Shown in pieces: positions 8,918 through 19,093 of a stretch of 64,000 nt of DNA. The stretch is from the NCBI RefSeq assembly GCF_040215105.1, contig NZ_CP157875.1, forward strand, positions 2,161,501 to 2,225,500, in the 5' to 3' direction. Under the pieces are notes generated by a model. The model saw only the letters and a list, made by a program, of their open reading frames with translations, was not told the DNA's origin and did not search any database. This stretch comes from Aeromonas veronii (lineage in GTDB: Bacteria; Pseudomonadota; Gammaproteobacteria; Enterobacterales; Aeromonadaceae). The first letter of the stretch is position 1, and every line of letters begins with the position of its first letter. A program made the position numbers and the translations under genes.

Positions 8918-11900
8918 TCAGGGGCGACCGGCCGGGCTGGTTGCCACGTTGCTGGCAGCGGTGCTGCCGGCGTGGCGACCGGAGGTGGTCACTTCACTGC
9001 GCTCGAGCGGTGCGTAGGCAACCAGTTCGCGGGCAGGCTGGGCAGGCACGGCGGCCGGTGTTGCCATCGGCGCAGAGGCCTTGCGAGCGCGGGCCAGGAC
9101 ACCGCCCTTGTTGACCGGCTTGGTCACAGGAGCTGTGACCGCCGGCGCGACGTCTGCAACCTCAGGGGCAACAACCGGTTCGGCATCGGCCGCTTCAACG
9201 ACAGCGGGCTCGACGTCGATGGCAGCAACCTGAGGTTCAATCACGGGCGCAGCTTCGACGACGACAGCCGGTGCAGTCTCGACCACGGCAGCTACCACCT
9301 CGGCAGCATCAGCTTCAACGGCAGGGGCTGCTTCGGCCACAGTCACGTCAGTGGCGGGAGCTACGACCGGCTCGGCAGCGACAGGGGCGACCTCGGCCAC
9401 AACGTCAGCAACCACTGGTTCAGCTACCTGCTCAACGATGGGTGCGGCGGCGGCTTCAGCGGCTTCTTCTGCCACCGCTTCGGCGACCACATGCTCGGTC
9501 AGCGCAGAGGAGGCCTGCAGGGCAGCAGCCACGGCTTCGGCGCTCGGGATGGTGATCACCGGCACGGCCGGTTCTTCCACCTTCACATGAGCGGCATCGG
9601 CCTGGGCGGCAGCGGTCAGCTGAACTTCGGCCTGAGGCTCATCATCGCGCTGGCCACGGGCCTCTTCGTTGATGCGCTTGCGACGCTGACCTTCGATACG
9701 CTGGCCACGCGGGGTACGGCGAGAACGGCGCTGACCATCGGTCTGCTCCTCTTGCTCACCGGCCATGGTCTGGGCTTCCACGACATCAGAGGCAGGCTCG
9801 TCAACGGGCAGGGCAGGGGTGTCGGCGGCGGCGACATCGACCCGAACCTGCTTGCGCAGTTGGCGACGTTCGCGGCGCTCGGCCACTTTCTGCTCTTTCT
9901 CCTGACGGGGTTCGGCTTGCACTGCGGCAGCGTTCACCTCAACGGCTTCGACGGCTTCCACCACCTCGGCACGGGGTTCACGAGGTGCGCGCGGCTCACG
10001 GGCAGGGCGCGGAGCGCGGGGCTCACGTTCCTGACGGGGCTCACGAGCCTCGCGTGGTTCGCGTTCCATACGCTGTTCGCTGCGGGCTTCCCCACGGCTT
10101 TCACGTTCCTGGCGCGGCTCACGCTCTTTGCGCGGACGACGGTTACGGTTCTCGCCGCCTTCGCGGTTGGCCGAACCTTCACGTTTCTCACCGCCTTCGT
10201 TGCGGTTGCCACGGTTGTCATCACGACGACCACGCTGACCACGGCTGCGGGTCTCGTCACGTTGATGACGATGACCCTCTTCCTTGCGCGCTTCACGAGC
10301 CACCGGCTTCTCGGCAGGGGCTTTCACCTCAGGGGCCGCGTCAGAACTGAACAAGCCAGAGATGGCCTTGAACAGCTTGCCGAACAGGCCCGGCTCGGCG
10401 GCGACAGCAGCGGCCTGGGGAGCAGGCGCGGCGGCAGCAGCCGGTGCGGCGGGTTGGGGTGCCTGCACGAAACCTTGCAGCAGGGGTTGCTCGCGCTCAA
10501 TGACCTGAGCCTGCTTCGGTTGGTAAACCGGTTTGGCAATCTCGGTCTTGAGCTCGTAGCTGGCCACTTCCGGAATTTCGTTCTGACGGATGCGGGTCAC
10601 TTCGTAGTGCGGCGTTTCCAGATGCTGGTTCGGAATGATGTACAGGCGTACCTCATTGCGTTGCTCCAGACTGGCGATGGAGGCGCGCTTCTCGTTGAGC
10701 AGATAGGCGGCGACATCGACCGGCACCTGAGCGTGAACCTGCTCGGTGTTGTCCTTCATGGCCTCTTCTTCGATGAGACGCAGGATGGATAAGGCCAGTG
10801 ATTCGTTGTCACGGATGACCCCTTGGCCCTGGCAACGGGGGCAGATATGACTGCTGGACTCGTTGAGGGAGGGGCGCAGGCGCTGGCGGGACATCTCCAG
10901 CAGACCGAAACGGGAAATCCGGCCAAGCTGGATGCGGGCACGGTCCTGGTGCACGGCTTCACGCAGACGGTTTTCCACTTCGCGCTGATGGCGAACCGGG
11001 GTCATGTCGATGAAGTCGATGACGATGAGGCCACCCAGGTCGCGCAGACGCAATTGACGGGCAATCTCGTCGGCCGCTTCCAGGTTGGTCTGCAGTGCGG
11101 TCTCTTCGATATCGCCGCCCTTGGTGGCGCGGGAGGAGTTGATATCGATGGAGGTGAGCGCTTCGGTCGGGTCGATGACGATGCTGCCGCCGGAGGGCAG
11201 GCGCACTTCGCGCTGGAAGGCCGACTCGATCTGGCTCTCGATCTGGAAGTGGTTGAACAGGGCAACATCACCCTTGTACAGCTTCACGCGATTGAGGAAA
11301 TCGGGACGAACCAGCTCGATGTGGGACTTGGCGCGCTCGAAGATGACAGGGTTGTCGATCAGGATCTCGCCGACGTCGCGACGCAGGTAGTCACGGATGG
11401 CCCGCACGATCACATTGCTTTCCTGATGGATAAGCACCGGAGCGGAGCGGTTCTGGGAGGCCTTGTGGATGGAATCCCAGTGGTTGAGCAGTACGTTCAG
11501 ATCCCATTCCAGCTCTTCCGGGGACTTGCCCACACCGGCGGTACGCACGATGAGGCCCATGCCGTCCGGCACGGTCAGGCCGCTCAGGGCTTCCTTCAAC
11601 TCGGTCCGCTCGTCACCCTCGATGCGACGGGAAATGCCGCCGGCACGGGGGTTGTTCGGCATCAGCACCAGGTAGCTGCCCGCCAGACTGATAAAGGTGG
11701 TGAGGGCTGCACCCTTGGTGCCACGCTCTTCCTTATCGATCTGGACGATCACTTCCTGGCCTTCGCGGACCACTTCTTTGATGTTGGGGCGACCCTGATA
11801 GGAATAACCGGAGGGGAAATAATTGCGGGCGATTTCCTTTAACGGCAGGAAACCGTGGCGCTCGGCGCCATAATCGACAAAAGCAGCTTCGAGACTGGGT

Positions 11901-12049
11901 TCTACGCGGGTGATTTTGCCCTTGTAGATGTTCGCTTTCTTCTGCTCGTGCCCCGGACTTTCAATATCCAAATCGTAGAGCTGTTGTCCGTCAACCAGCG
12001 CTACGCGCAACTCCTCTTCCTGAGTCGCGTTGATTAGCATTCTTTTCAT
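8918..12049 (-). CDS. rne: Ribonuclease E
   Basis: 1043 residues, close to E. coli RNase E (1061). It is the essential endoribonuclease and scaffold of the RNA degradosome at the inner membrane. [21 protein letters not shown] opens the catalytic half. An S1 domain follows (about 36-120: [20 protein letters not shown]). Catalytic acidic residues lie in [12 protein letters not shown], and the zinc link is CPRCQG near residue 404. From about 520 the protein is low-complexity: Arg/Glu-rich (550-830), then Ala/Val/Pro/Glu-rich (850-1000), the usual unstructured scaffold. The C-terminal protein-binding segments cannot be assigned by eye. Confidence 0.97.
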   Translation of the reverse strand: MKRMLINATQEEELRVALVDGQQLYDLDIESPGHEQKKANIYKGKITRVEPSLEAAFVDYGAERHGFLPLKEIARNYFPSGYSYQGRPNIKEVVREGQEVIVQIDKEERGTKGAALTTFISLAGSYLVLMPNNPRAGGISRRIEGDERTELKEALSGLTVPDGMGLIVRTAGVGKSPEELEWDLNVLLNHWDSIHKASQNRSAPVLIHQESNVIVRAIRDYLRRDVGEILIDNPVIFERAKSHIELVRPDFLNRVKLYKGDVALFNHFQIESQIESAFQREVRLPSGGSIVIDPTEALTSIDINSSRATKGGDIEETALQTNLEAADEIARQLRLRDLGGLIVIDFIDMTPVRHQREVENRLREAVHQDRARIQLGRISRFGLLEMSRQRLRPSLNESSSHICPRCQGQGVIRDNESLALSILRLIEEEAMKDNTEQVHAQVPVDVAAYLLNEKRASIASLEQRNEVRLYIIPNQHLETPHYEVTRIRQNEIPEVASYELKTEIAKPVYQPKQAQVIEREQPLLQGFVQAPQPAAPAAAAAPAPQAAAVAAEPGLFGKLFKAISGLFSSDAAPEVKAPAEKPVAREARKEEGHRHQRDETRSRGQRGRRDDNRGNRNEGGEKREGSANREGGENRNRRPRKEREPRQERESRGEARSEQRMEREPREAREPRQEREPRAPRPAREPRAPREPRAEVVEAVEAVEVNAAAVQAEPRQEKEQKVAERRERRQLRKQVRVDVAAADTPALPVDEPASDVVEAQTMAGEQEEQTDGQRRSRRTPRGQRIEGQRRKRINEEARGQRDDEPQAEVQLTAAAQADAAHVKVEEPAVPVITIPSAEAVAAALQASSALTEHVVAEAVAEEAAEAAAAPIVEQVAEPVVADVVAEVAPVAAEPVVAPATDVTVAEAAPAVEADAAEVVAAVVETAPAVVVEAAPVIEPQVAAIDVEPAVVEAADAEPVVAPEVADVAPAVTAPVTKPVNKGGVLARARKASAPMATPAAVPAQPARELVAYAPLERSEVTTSGRHAGSTAASNVATSPAGRP

Positions 12050-12460
12050 TGAGTTCTCATTATTTTGTCATTTTGATCCCTCCACAGGGTCCTGCCGGCG
12101 CCGGCCTCGGGTCTTCAGCATGCTTGGGCAACCTCCCGGTTGGGGTATGCATGAGGCGCTAATTAAGGGCACTCGGGTTCTGCCTTCTCGAAGGCGCGAA
12201 TTAAGGATACCGATGTGGAGACAATTAAAGCGGCTCTGTTTGCGTTCTCCATGCGTTGTACCTCGCACCCGGGAACCGTCATGTTCTTGTATACACGGTG
12301 TTTCGGGATTGGGTGGCATAAATTTTGGCCACTTAGTACAAGGCTTGAACACAATGACAAAACCTTGTTTATTATCCCATTTAAACCACTTTTATAGCAA
12401 GACGCCATTTTTTAACAAAGCATGGAGCCAAGGGCCATCGGCAGTGTTAAAATCCGCGCC
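12050..12460. promoter_or_regulatory. rne 5' leader and divergent promoter region (rne / rluC)
   Basis: 410 bp separate the divergent starts of rne (12049, minus) and rluC (12461, plus). E. coli rne has a structured 5' UTR of about 360 nt through which RNase E autoregulates its mRNA, and the same gene pair flanks that region. This spacing fits a similar leader here. I see potential hairpins (for example CCGGCGCCGG near 12097) but did not fold the region. No coding frame is convincing. Confidence 0.55.
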
Positions 12461-13405
12461 ATGACACAGATACATCAACAAGTGCAGCTGCTCACCATCG
12501 AAGCTGAGCATGAAGGGCAGCGCATCGACAATTTTCTCAAGACTCAGCTAAAGGGCGTCCCCAAGAGCCTGATCTATCGCATCCTTCGCAAGGGCGAAGT
12601 GCGCGTCAACAAGAAACGCATCAAACCCGAATACAAGCTCTGTGCCGGCGACGAAGTACGGGTACCGCCCGTGCGCGTTGCCGAGAAGAACGAACTGCCC
12701 TCGGCCAACCTTGGCAGCATCCAGCGTCTGGAGAGCCAGATCCTGTTTGAAGACGAGGCCATGATCGTGCTGAACAAGCCCTCCGGCATGGCGGTACACG
12801 GCGGCAGTGGTCTCTCCTTCGGAGTGATCGAGGGGCTGCGGGCCCTGCGCCCGGAAGCCCGTTTCCTCGAGCTGGTGCATCGCCTCGATCGCGATACCTC
12901 CGGCGTGTTGCTGGTTGCCAAGAAGCGCAGCGCCCTGCGCAGTCTGCATGAGCAGCTGCGGGTCAAGACCATGCGCAAGCAATATCTGGCGCTGGTACGC
13001 GGCCAATGGCAGCCTCACGTCAAGGTGGTCAATGCGCCTCTGCGCAAGAATGATCTGCAATCCGGCGAACGGGTTGTGCGGGTCAGCGCCGATGGCAAGC
13101 CGTCCGAGACTCGTTTTCGCATCGCCCGCCAGTTTGCCGAGGCGACCCTGGTGGAGTGCAGCCCGATCACCGGCCGGACTCACCAGATCCGGGTCCATAC
13201 CCAGCATGCCGGCCACCCCATCGCCTGTGATGACAAATACGGTGAGGCGGCATTTGATGAGAGCATGCGCAATCAAGGGCTGAAGCGGCTCTTCCTGCAC
13301 GCCTGGAAGCTGAGCTTTACTCACCCGGTGGATGACAGGGAGATGCAGGTGGAAGCGCCGCTTGCCCCTGAACTTGAAACCTTCCTCGGCAAGCTGGCCC
13401 GCTGA
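12461..13405 (+). CDS. rluC: 23S rRNA pseudouridine synthase RluC
   Basis: 314 residues. It makes pseudouridine at 23S rRNA positions 955, 2504 and 2580 (E. coli numbering, family knowledge). An N-terminal S4 domain (about 20-80: RIDNFLKTQLKGVPKSLIYR) precedes the RluA-type catalytic domain with HRLDRDTSGVLLVAK, holding the catalytic Asp. GRTHQIRVH and the HAWKLSFTHP strand follow. The ATG at 12461 is preferred over the frame opening at 12422 because family members begin shortly before the S4 domain. It is divergent from rne, and its stop overlaps the next gene by 1 bp. Confidence 0.95.
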   Translation: MTQIHQQVQLLTIEAEHEGQRIDNFLKTQLKGVPKSLIYRILRKGEVRVNKKRIKPEYKLCAGDEVRVPPVRVAEKNELPSANLGSIQRLESQILFEDEAMIVLNKPSGMAVHGGSGLSFGVIEGLRALRPEARFLELVHRLDRDTSGVLLVAKKRSALRSLHEQLRVKTMRKQYLALVRGQWQPHVKVVNAPLRKNDLQSGERVVRVSADGKPSETRFRIARQFAEATLVECSPITGRTHQIRVHTQHAGHPIACDDKYGEAAFDESMRNQGLKRLFLHAWKLSFTHPVDDREMQVEAPLAPELETFLGKLAR

Positions 13406-14062
13406 TGCAGGATATCCACCTCGCCATCTTCGACTGGGACGGCACCCTGATGGATTCGGTGGGGCGGATCGTCGCCTGTGTGCAGGGGGCCGCCCGCGAT
13501 TGTGGGGAAGCGGTGCCGTCGGTGCAGCAGACCCATCAGATCATCGGCCTCAGCCTGGCGGTGGGGATCCCCCGATTGTTCACCCTGAAGGAGGGGAGCG
13601 AGCGGGCCCAGGCCCTGATCGACCGCTATCGCCACCTTTATCTGCACGATGACACGCCGAGCCCCTTGTTTGCGGGGGCGAGCGAACTGCTTCATCACTG
13701 GCGGGAGTCGGGCATTCAACTGGCCGTGGCCACCGGCAAGTCCCGGCAAGTCCCGGCAGGGTCTGGACAGGGTATTGGACGAGACGGGATTACGTCCGCT
13801 CTTTGCCGCGACGCGCGGAGCAGATGAAGCCCACTCCAAGCCCGACCCCTTGATGTTGACCCAGATCCTGGATGAACTGGGCCTGGAACCAGAGCAGGCG
13901 GTGATGATCGGCGATTCCATCCACGACATGGGGATGGCCGCAGCCCTTGCCATGCCGCGCATCGGGGTGACCTGGGGTGTGCACGACAGGGCCAGGCTGG
14001 CGCAATACGAACCCGTTGCCATCGTCGATACCATGGCGGAGCTGCGCCAGCTGCTGGCATGA
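13405..14062 (+). pseudogene. HAD-family phosphatase, frameshifted by a 10-bp tandem duplication
   Basis: The first frame opens MQDIHLAIFDWDGTLMDSVG with the HAD nucleophile DxDGT. It continues to motif II (AVATGKSR), then shifts. A second frame (to 14062) carries the rest, including SKPDP with the motif III Lys and VMIGDSIHDMGMA with motif IV Asp residues. The break coincides exactly with a tandem repeat of AAGTCCCGGC at 13738-13757. Removing one copy restores T-G-K-S-R-Q-G-L-D-R-V-L. The intact product would be about 215 residues, of the Gph/YigB-like group found after rluC in related genomes. The truncated protein lacks motifs III and IV and should be inactive. Confidence 0.85.
13738..13757 (+). 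repeat. Tandem 10-bp duplication disrupting the HAD gene
   Basis: Two adjacent copies of AAGTCCCGGC (13738-13747 and 13748-13757). The extra 10 bp shifts the frame by one; collapse to one copy restores a perfect HAD sequence. Confidence 0.92.
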
Positions 14063-14083
14063 GCCAGCATCGAAAACATAAAA

Positions 14084-14109
14084 CGGGAGCCATCAAGGCT
14101 CCCGTTTTT
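14084..14109. terminator. Rho-independent terminator between HAD gene and maf
   Basis: CGGGAGCC ATCAA GGCTCCCG stem with T5 on the plus side and AAAA on the other, so it can serve both convergent genes. Confidence 0.88.
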
Positions 14110-14135
14110 CTATGTCGATGTGTCTCTCGCCAGGG

Positions 14136-14720
14136 TCATGGCAGGGCCAGCCCATGGCGCTCGAGCAGCTCGATCAGGGCGATGAGGGGGAGGCCGATCA
14201 GTGCATTGGGATCGCGACCCTCCAAGGCCTTGAACAGCACGATACCCATGCCTTCACACTTGAAACTGCCAGCGCAATCGAGCGGCAGTTCCGCCTCTAC
14301 GTAGCGGCGGATGGCCGCCTCACCCAGGGTTCTGAAGTGCACGGTGAAAGGTTCCACCCACTGTTCAGCCCGGCCGCTCGCCGCATCCAGTACGCACAGC
14401 CCCGTATAGAAGGTGACGCTTTTACCCTGGGCGGCCATCAGCTGTGCCACCGCGTTTTCTACCGTGCCCGGTTTGCCAAGAATGCGCCCATCGCAGACAC
14501 ACACCTGATCAGAACCGATGACCAGGCCGTGATCATGCTGCGCTGCGATGGCGCTCGCCTTGGCATGTGCCAGCCTTGCTACCAGTGCCTGGGCCGACTC
14601 CTGGGGATGCGGAGTTTCATCCACGTCAGGGGCCGCACACTGAAATGGCAGGCCGAGTTTTTCCAGCAGGGCCTTGCGATAACGGGATGTGGAGGCAAGG
14701 ATCAGAGTGGCAGCCATCAT
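14136..14720 (-). CDS. yceF: Maf-family nucleoside triphosphate pyrophosphatase (YceF type)
   Basis: 194 residues, normal for Maf proteins. E. coli YceF hydrolyses m7GTP to the monophosphate, a house-cleaning role. The N-terminal signature [25 protein letters not shown] and GKPGT motifs line the active site. The protein could start at either of two adjacent Met codons. Family context supports the assignment: in E. coli yceF is divergent from yceD-rpmF-plsX, and here those genes are close by, separated by a START protein and a small secreted protein. Confidence 0.9.
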   Translation of the reverse strand: MMAATLILASTSRYRKALLEKLGLPFQCAAPDVDETPHPQESAQALVARLAHAKASAIAAQHDHGLVIGSDQVCVCDGRILGKPGTVENAVAQLMAAQGKSVTFYTGLCVLDAASGRAEQWVEPFTVHFRTLGEAAIRRYVEAELPLDCAGSFKCEGMGIVLFKALEGRDPNALIGLPLIALIELLERHGLALP

Positions 14721-14919
14721 GTGGTGATATCCAGTGATAAATCAATTGGTTGATTCTATAAGGCCAGCAGGCAGGGTGTAAACTGGCTTGCCTGCAGCGA
14801 CATGGATAAGCACATAGCTTCCGACACTGGATACATCGATGGTCAGCTCTCATGCCAGGGCGTGACTGTCATACTGCACTTGCATTGGTATGGATAATGG
14901 ACGGACGGGGGGAGATGGC

Positions 14920-15570
14920 ATGATCAAATACGGAGCACTGGTGGTGATCTTGCTCTCCTTTGCCAGCTGGGGGCAGGCATGGTTGCCGCAGCAGGGGGAG
15001 GGGAATGTGAGCCTCTGGACCCAGCCTCGCCCGCCAGGCCCCTACCTGGCCTTGCGTCTGGAGATGCGGGTCAAGGCCGCCCCTGAGGCCCTGTTGGCGG
15101 TGCTGCGGGACACCGCCCGGCATCGGGAGTGGCTGCCCAAGAGTCGCGAGGTACGGGTACTGGCGCGAGCCGGCGAGGATGATGAACTGGTCTACACCCG
15201 GCTGGAATCCCCCTGGCCGGTGCAGGACAGGGAGCTCATCACCCGCTCCCATGTGTCGAGACGGGCGGATTGTGGCCTGGTGCTCAAGGTCTGGGCCGAA
15301 CCCGATGCCCTGCGCGAGCGGCCGGGGCTGGTGCGGATCCGGGCCAGCAGCGGTCGCTGGGAGGCCCTGCCCCAAGGGGATGGTGCCACCCTGGTGCGAC
15401 TCGAAACCTACACCAATCCGGGCAACAACCTGCCGGGCTGGATAGTCAATCCCATTGCCATCAAGGCGGCCCTCGAGAGTTTTCAAGCCATTCGCCGGTT
15501 GATGGAGGCGGCGCCCCGCCGTCCGGTCTCCCTGTTCACCCAAAAGCCGACGTGCATGGCCAGGCCCTGA
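14920..15570 (+). CDS. START-domain (SRPBCC fold) exported protein
   Basis: About 216 residues. An N-terminal signal peptide (MIKYGALVVILLSFASWGQA) precedes a START-like lipid-binding domain. The motifs are LRDTARHREWLPKSREVRVL, WPVQDRELITRS and NNLPGWIVNPIAIKAALESF, which recur in bacterial periplasmic START proteins. Ligand and function are not known. The start at 14920 follows a GGGGGGAGA ribosome site; an upstream in-frame start at 14890 would bury the signal peptide. No operon partner. Confidence 0.75.
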   Translation: MIKYGALVVILLSFASWGQAWLPQQGEGNVSLWTQPRPPGPYLALRLEMRVKAAPEALLAVLRDTARHREWLPKSREVRVLARAGEDDELVYTRLESPWPVQDRELITRSHVSRRADCGLVLKVWAEPDALRERPGLVRIRASSGRWEALPQGDGATLVRLETYTNPGNNLPGWIVNPIAIKAALESFQAIRRLMEAAPRRPVSLFTQKPTCMARP

Positions 15571-15597
15571 TATAGCCGGGGAAATGAGCGTCCTGAT

Positions 15598-15987
15598 CTA
15601 GCCCTCAACCACCAATACCGGGCAGGTGGCGGGACTCTCGGCCTGACTGCGCAGGAGGGATTCTCCACGATAGCGGCCGTCGAAATCTGCCGAGCGTCCC
15701 TCGGCATCGGGATTCTCTTCAAAATGCCCCGTCATTTCTACGTAAAGCGGGCGAGGGGAGGTGGAGCGCTGCGCATTGAGTTGGTGCCATTGCTGTTGCA
15801 AGGATTGCAGCAGCTTGTCCGGGCCAATCAGCAAGAAGGCGTTGTCCGAACCGCAGGGGAGGAAGACCGGCATGTTGTCATCCAGGTAGACATGACCGCT
15901 GCTCTTCTCTTCGGCGAAGACAACCACAGGTTGCATCGCTGACAGGATAAAAATCAGCATAAACCACCAAGAAATTACCACCTTCAT
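15598..15987 (-). CDS. Small exported protein, possibly NlpE C-terminal-like
   Basis: 129 residues with a signal peptide (hydrophobic residues 5-25, cleavage after VVVFA). The mature part reads as a small beta domain. The stretch PVFLPCGSDNAFLLIGPDKL and the later YVEMTGHFEENPDAEGR loosely resemble the OB-fold second domain of NlpE, where a Cys-containing strand is followed by an L/Y-V-x-(V/M)-x-G-x-(L/F) strand. There are two Cys in the mature part but no lipobox. Convergent with the START gene. I do not assign a function. Confidence 0.6.
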   Translation of the reverse strand: MKVVISWWFMLIFILSAMQPVVVFAEEKSSGHVYLDDNMPVFLPCGSDNAFLLIGPDKLLQSLQQQWHQLNAQRSTSPRPLYVEMTGHFEENPDAEGRSADFDGRYRGESLLRSQAESPATCPVLVVEG

Positions 15988-16277
15988 CGATAACCTCCAG
16001 ATAAACCCCGTCTCATCTCCCTGATTATCCTAAGACACAAAGTCGAGCCTCAGCGGGTTGTTTTCAAGCAAAGCGTCAGATTTGGTCAAATCAGCAGAGC
16101 GGGCATCGCGTAGGGGTTGAGGGGATTTGTCCGCATTTCCCCCTCCTGCATGCCCGTACCGTGCAGGATCCCGTGTGGGATCCGGCTGTTTATGGCATAA
16201 TCAGTCACCGGTGAGCGCAAGTTCCTGTGAACAGGGGTCTGCGCAGTTAAAATCATCGGCGGTAAGGACTTTTTCCT
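15988..16277. other. Intergenic region upstream of yceD
   Basis: About 290 bp with no convincing coding frame. It contains GC-rich inverted segments near 16150-16190 (GGATCCCGTGTGGGATCC) that could form a hairpin. The region should hold the promoter of the minus-strand small exported protein and part of the promoter for the yceD-rpmF-plsX-fab cluster. Confidence 0.5.
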
Positions 16278-16304
16278 TTGACTATCCCTTGTTGGACCTA
16301 TAAT
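16278..16304 (+). promoter_or_regulatory. Sigma70-type promoter of the yceD-rpmF-plsX-fab cluster
   Basis: TTGACT (16278-16283) and TATAAT (16299-16304) are near-consensus -35 and -10 boxes, though the spacing of 15 bp is short. Transcription would begin around 16310-16312, only a few bases before the yceD ATG at 16316, which has no Shine-Dalgarno. The yceD message may therefore be leaderless or nearly so. Confidence 0.6.
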
Positions 16305-16315
16305 ATTCGCGCCCT

Positions 16316-16837
16316 ATGCAAAAGGTGAAGTTGCCCGTTAAGGTTGATCCAGTCCGTAATGCCTTGAAGCTACTCGACTATGTCGGGATAGTGGAAAAGT
16401 CGCAGATGCCCAGATTGGAAGAATCAACCGAAGGCTTGCGAAGTGATGTTGATGTCACACTGCAATTTGGTAAAGACATCCAGAAGTTGACCGTTATGAA
16501 AGGCACTGCCCATGCCAAGGTTGACCTGGTTTGCCAGCGTTGCGGAGAGACGTTCGAACACCTTTGTGAAGCTGATTTTATCTACACTCCGCTGTTCGAG
16601 AGAACAAACGAGGAAGAACTGCCGGAAGCTTATGAGCCCATTGAGTTGGACGAAAACGGCGAGATAGATCTTCATCAAATCCTGGAGGATGAACTTATCC
16701 TCTCGTTGCCTCAAGTGGCCATGCATCCTCTGGATGTCTGTCCGCGAGGGAACATGGAGATGACCTGGGGTGACATCGAACCTGCTGATGAGCGGCCAAA
16801 TCCCTTTGCAGTTCTTGAAGAGCTCAAACGTAAGTGA
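16316..16837 (+). CDS. yceD: 23S rRNA accumulation protein YceD (DUF177)
   Basis: 173 residues. It starts MQKVKLPVKVDPVRNALKLLD, nearly the E. coli YceD opening, and ends PNPFAVLEELKRK as usual. VDLVCQRCGETFEHLCEADF and the acidic EAYEPIELDENGEIDLHQ are the family core. The only C-x-x-C is the CQRC pair. YceD affects 23S rRNA levels. It is first in the conserved yceD-rpmF-plsX-fabH order. The usual start codon lies unusually close to the predicted promoter. Confidence 0.94.
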   Translation: MQKVKLPVKVDPVRNALKLLDYVGIVEKSQMPRLEESTEGLRSDVDVTLQFGKDIQKLTVMKGTAHAKVDLVCQRCGETFEHLCEADFIYTPLFERTNEEELPEAYEPIELDENGEIDLHQILEDELILSLPQVAMHPLDVCPRGNMEMTWGDIEPADERPNPFAVLEELKRK

Positions 16838-16857
16838 ATTTTAGGAGTTAGCCTACC

Positions 16858-17025
16858 ATGGCCGTACAACAGAACCGTAAAACCCGCGCCAAGCGTGGCA
16901 TGCGTCGTTCCCACGATGCCCTGACCACCGCTGCACTGACTGTTGATCAGACCAGTGGCGAAATTCATCGTCGTCACCACGTGACTGCCGATGGTTTCTA
17001 CCGCGGTAAAAAGGTAATCGCTTAA
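16858..17025 (+). CDS. rpmF: 50S ribosomal protein L32
   Basis: 55 codons, translated directly from the sequence: [20 protein letters not shown], then [20 protein letters not shown], then [15 protein letters not shown]. This is a full-length L32 without the zinc-binding Cys residues, as in other gamma-proteobacteria. A TTTAGGAG ribosome site precedes the ATG. It lies between yceD (20 bp upstream) and plsX (10 bp downstream), the conserved order. Confidence 0.98.
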   Translation: MAVQQNRKTRAKRGMRRSHDALTTAALTVDQTSGEIHRRHHVTADGFYRGKKVIA

Positions 17026-17034
17026 GGATTGCCT

Positions 17035-18054
17035 TTGTCTACGCAAACTGTCGCGCTAGACATAATGGGGGGAGATGTTGGCCCCTCGGAAACAGTGCCT
17101 GCCGCCGTGCAGGCACTGTCTCTTCTGCCTCAGCTCAATCTCATTCTGGTCGGAGACAAACACCAGACCACCCCTCTCTTGCAGCAACATGGCTTGCTGG
17201 ATCACCCTCGCGTTCGTTTCGTGCATGCCTCTCAAGTCGTCGGCATGGGCGAGAAACCCATTGTCGCATTGCGCACCCTGAAAGACTCCTCCATGCGGGT
17301 CGTGCTGGATCTGGTCAAGGCTGGCGAGGCGGATGCCTGCGTCAGTGCCGGCAATACCGGCGCCCTGATGGCCATGGCGAAATGCGTGCTCAAGTCCCTG
17401 CCCGGTGTCGACAGACCCGCGCTCATCAAGGCGCTGCCTACCTTGGGGGGCGGGCGCACCGTGATGCTGGATCTGGGGGCAAACGTGAGCTGCGATGCCG
17501 ATACCCTGCTGCAATTTGCGGTGATGGGGTCCGTGGTCGCCGAGCAGGTGGCGGGGATCCCGTCTCCCCGGGTCGCACTGCTCAACGTGGGGGAGGAGGA
17601 GATCAAGGGCAACGACCTGGTACGTCACAGCGCCGAACTGCTGCGCCAGTGTCCCGCCCTCAATTTTGTCGGTTTCATCGAGGGGGACAGGATCTTCAGC
17701 GGTGACTGCGATGTGATCGTCTGCGACGGTTTCGTGGGCAACGTGGCGCTCAAGACCGCCGAAGGTGTGGTGCGGATGATGGCCGAACTGGCCGGATATC
17801 CCCGTAAAAAACGCAGTTTTCTTGGTCGACTCGCCGGATTTATGTTCAAACGGCGTTTTTCTTACCTGAACCCCGACCAGTATAATGGCGCGAGTCTGTT
17901 AGGATTGCGCGGCATTGTGGTAAAAAGCCATGGGCGTGCCGAGCGGCGCGCTCTGTGTCATGCGATCCTGCTGGCCGCACAAGAGGCCAAGCATCAGCTT
18001 CCATTGCAGATTGCAGATCGCCTTGAATCTGTCTTTTCCGACAGGGATTTATAA
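17035..18054 (+). CDS. plsX: Phosphate acyltransferase PlsX
   Basis: About 339 residues. It makes acyl-phosphate from acyl-ACP for phospholipid synthesis. [12 protein letters not shown] at the N-terminus, [10 protein letters not shown] near residue 100 and [14 protein letters not shown] near 240 are family signatures. No ATG is suitable. TTG at 17035 (then STQTVALD) lies 6 nt after AAGGA and is my choice; TTG at 17029 also keeps the frame. The rare start codon and tight coupling to rpmF suggest translation tuned within the operon. Confidence 0.95.
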   Translation: MSTQTVALDIMGGDVGPSETVPAAVQALSLLPQLNLILVGDKHQTTPLLQQHGLLDHPRVRFVHASQVVGMGEKPIVALRTLKDSSMRVVLDLVKAGEADACVSAGNTGALMAMAKCVLKSLPGVDRPALIKALPTLGGGRTVMLDLGANVSCDADTLLQFAVMGSVVAEQVAGIPSPRVALLNVGEEEIKGNDLVRHSAELLRQCPALNFVGFIEGDRIFSGDCDVIVCDGFVGNVALKTAEGVVRMMAELAGYPRKKRSFLGRLAGFMFKRRFSYLNPDQYNGASLLGLRGIVVKSHGRAERRALCHAILLAAQEAKHQLPLQIADRLESVFSDRDL

Positions 18055-18060
18055 AACTCT

Positions 18061-19020
18061 ATGCATAGCAAAATTCTGGGTACTGGCAGTTACCTGCCGA
18101 GTTCAGTGCGTACCAATGCCGATCTTGAACAGATGGTGGAAACCAGTGACGAATGGATCGTGGAGCGTACCGGGATCCGTGAGCGCCGCATCGCCGGGGC
18201 CGACGAAACAGTCGCCACCCTGTCTCATCAAGCCGCTTTGCGGGCACTGGACGCGGCCGGCCTGACCGCCGCCGATCTGGACATGATAGTGCTGGCCACC
18301 ACCAGCGCAGAAAATGCCTTCCCGGCCGCCGCCTGCGAATTGCAGGGGCTGCTCGGGGTGCCGGGGATCCCGGCCTTCGACGTGGCCGCCGCCTGTGCCG
18401 GTTTCACTTACGCCCTCGCCGTGGCGGATCAATTCGTCAAATCCGGCGCCGCCCGCAACGTCTTGGTGGTCGGCGCGGACGTCCTGTCCCGCATGTGCGA
18501 TCCCAAGGATCGCGGCACCATCATCATCTTCGGTGACGGGGCAGGGGCCGTGGTGATCGGGGCGAGCGAGACCCCGGGGATCATCTCCACCCATCTGCAC
18601 GCGGACGGCCGCTATGGGGATCTACTGAAGCTGCCGCAGCCTCACCGCGGCATGCCGGGGGCCGAGCTCGAAGCCTACATGTATATGAAGGGCAACGACG
18701 TGTTCAAGGTGGCGGTGACCCGCCTGAGCGAGATCGTGACCGAGACCCTGGCCGCCAACGGCATCGATCCCAGCGAGCTCGACTGGCTGGTGCCTCACCA
18801 GGCCAACTTCCGCATCATCAGCGCTACCGCCAAGAAGCTTGGCATGGGGCTGGATAAGGTCGTGCTGACTCTCGACAAGCACGGCAATACCTCTGCCGCC
18901 TCCGTGCCCATCGCCTTCGATGAAGGGGTGCGTGATGGCCGGATCAAGCCGGGCCAGCTAGTGTTGCTGGAAGCCTTTGGTGGTGGTTTCGCCTGGGGTT
19001 CGGCGCTGGTGCGCTTCTGA
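18061..19020 (+). CDS. fabH: 3-oxoacyl-[ACP] synthase III (KAS III)
   Basis: 319 residues, typical FabH. It condenses acetyl-CoA with malonyl-ACP to start type II fatty acid synthesis. The catalytic triad is visible: Cys in [12 protein letters not shown], His in [11 protein letters not shown] and Asn in [13 protein letters not shown]. The final [13 protein letters not shown] is the family C-terminus. It is 6 bp downstream of plsX, with fabD 70 bp further on. Confidence 0.97.
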   Translation: MHSKILGTGSYLPSSVRTNADLEQMVETSDEWIVERTGIRERRIAGADETVATLSHQAALRALDAAGLTAADLDMIVLATTSAENAFPAAACELQGLLGVPGIPAFDVAAACAGFTYALAVADQFVKSGAARNVLVVGADVLSRMCDPKDRGTIIIFGDGAGAVVIGASETPGIISTHLHADGRYGDLLKLPQPHRGMPGAELEAYMYMKGNDVFKVAVTRLSEIVTETLAANGIDPSELDWLVPHQANFRIISATAKKLGMGLDKVVLTLDKHGNTSAASVPIAFDEGVRDGRIKPGQLVLLEAFGGGFAWGSALVRF

Positions 19021-19093
19021 TATCAAGCCGCGTCCGGGGTTTGGGCCTCGGGCGCTCGCTGACCGATTTCGTCTTACCTTAAAGGAATCAATG

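Noticed and set aside
8972-10792. 606-residue plus-strand frame opposite the 3' half of rne
   Set aside because: Its composition (Gly/His/Phe-rich) mirrors the Arg/Glu/Ala-rich low-complexity tail of RNase E on the other strand.
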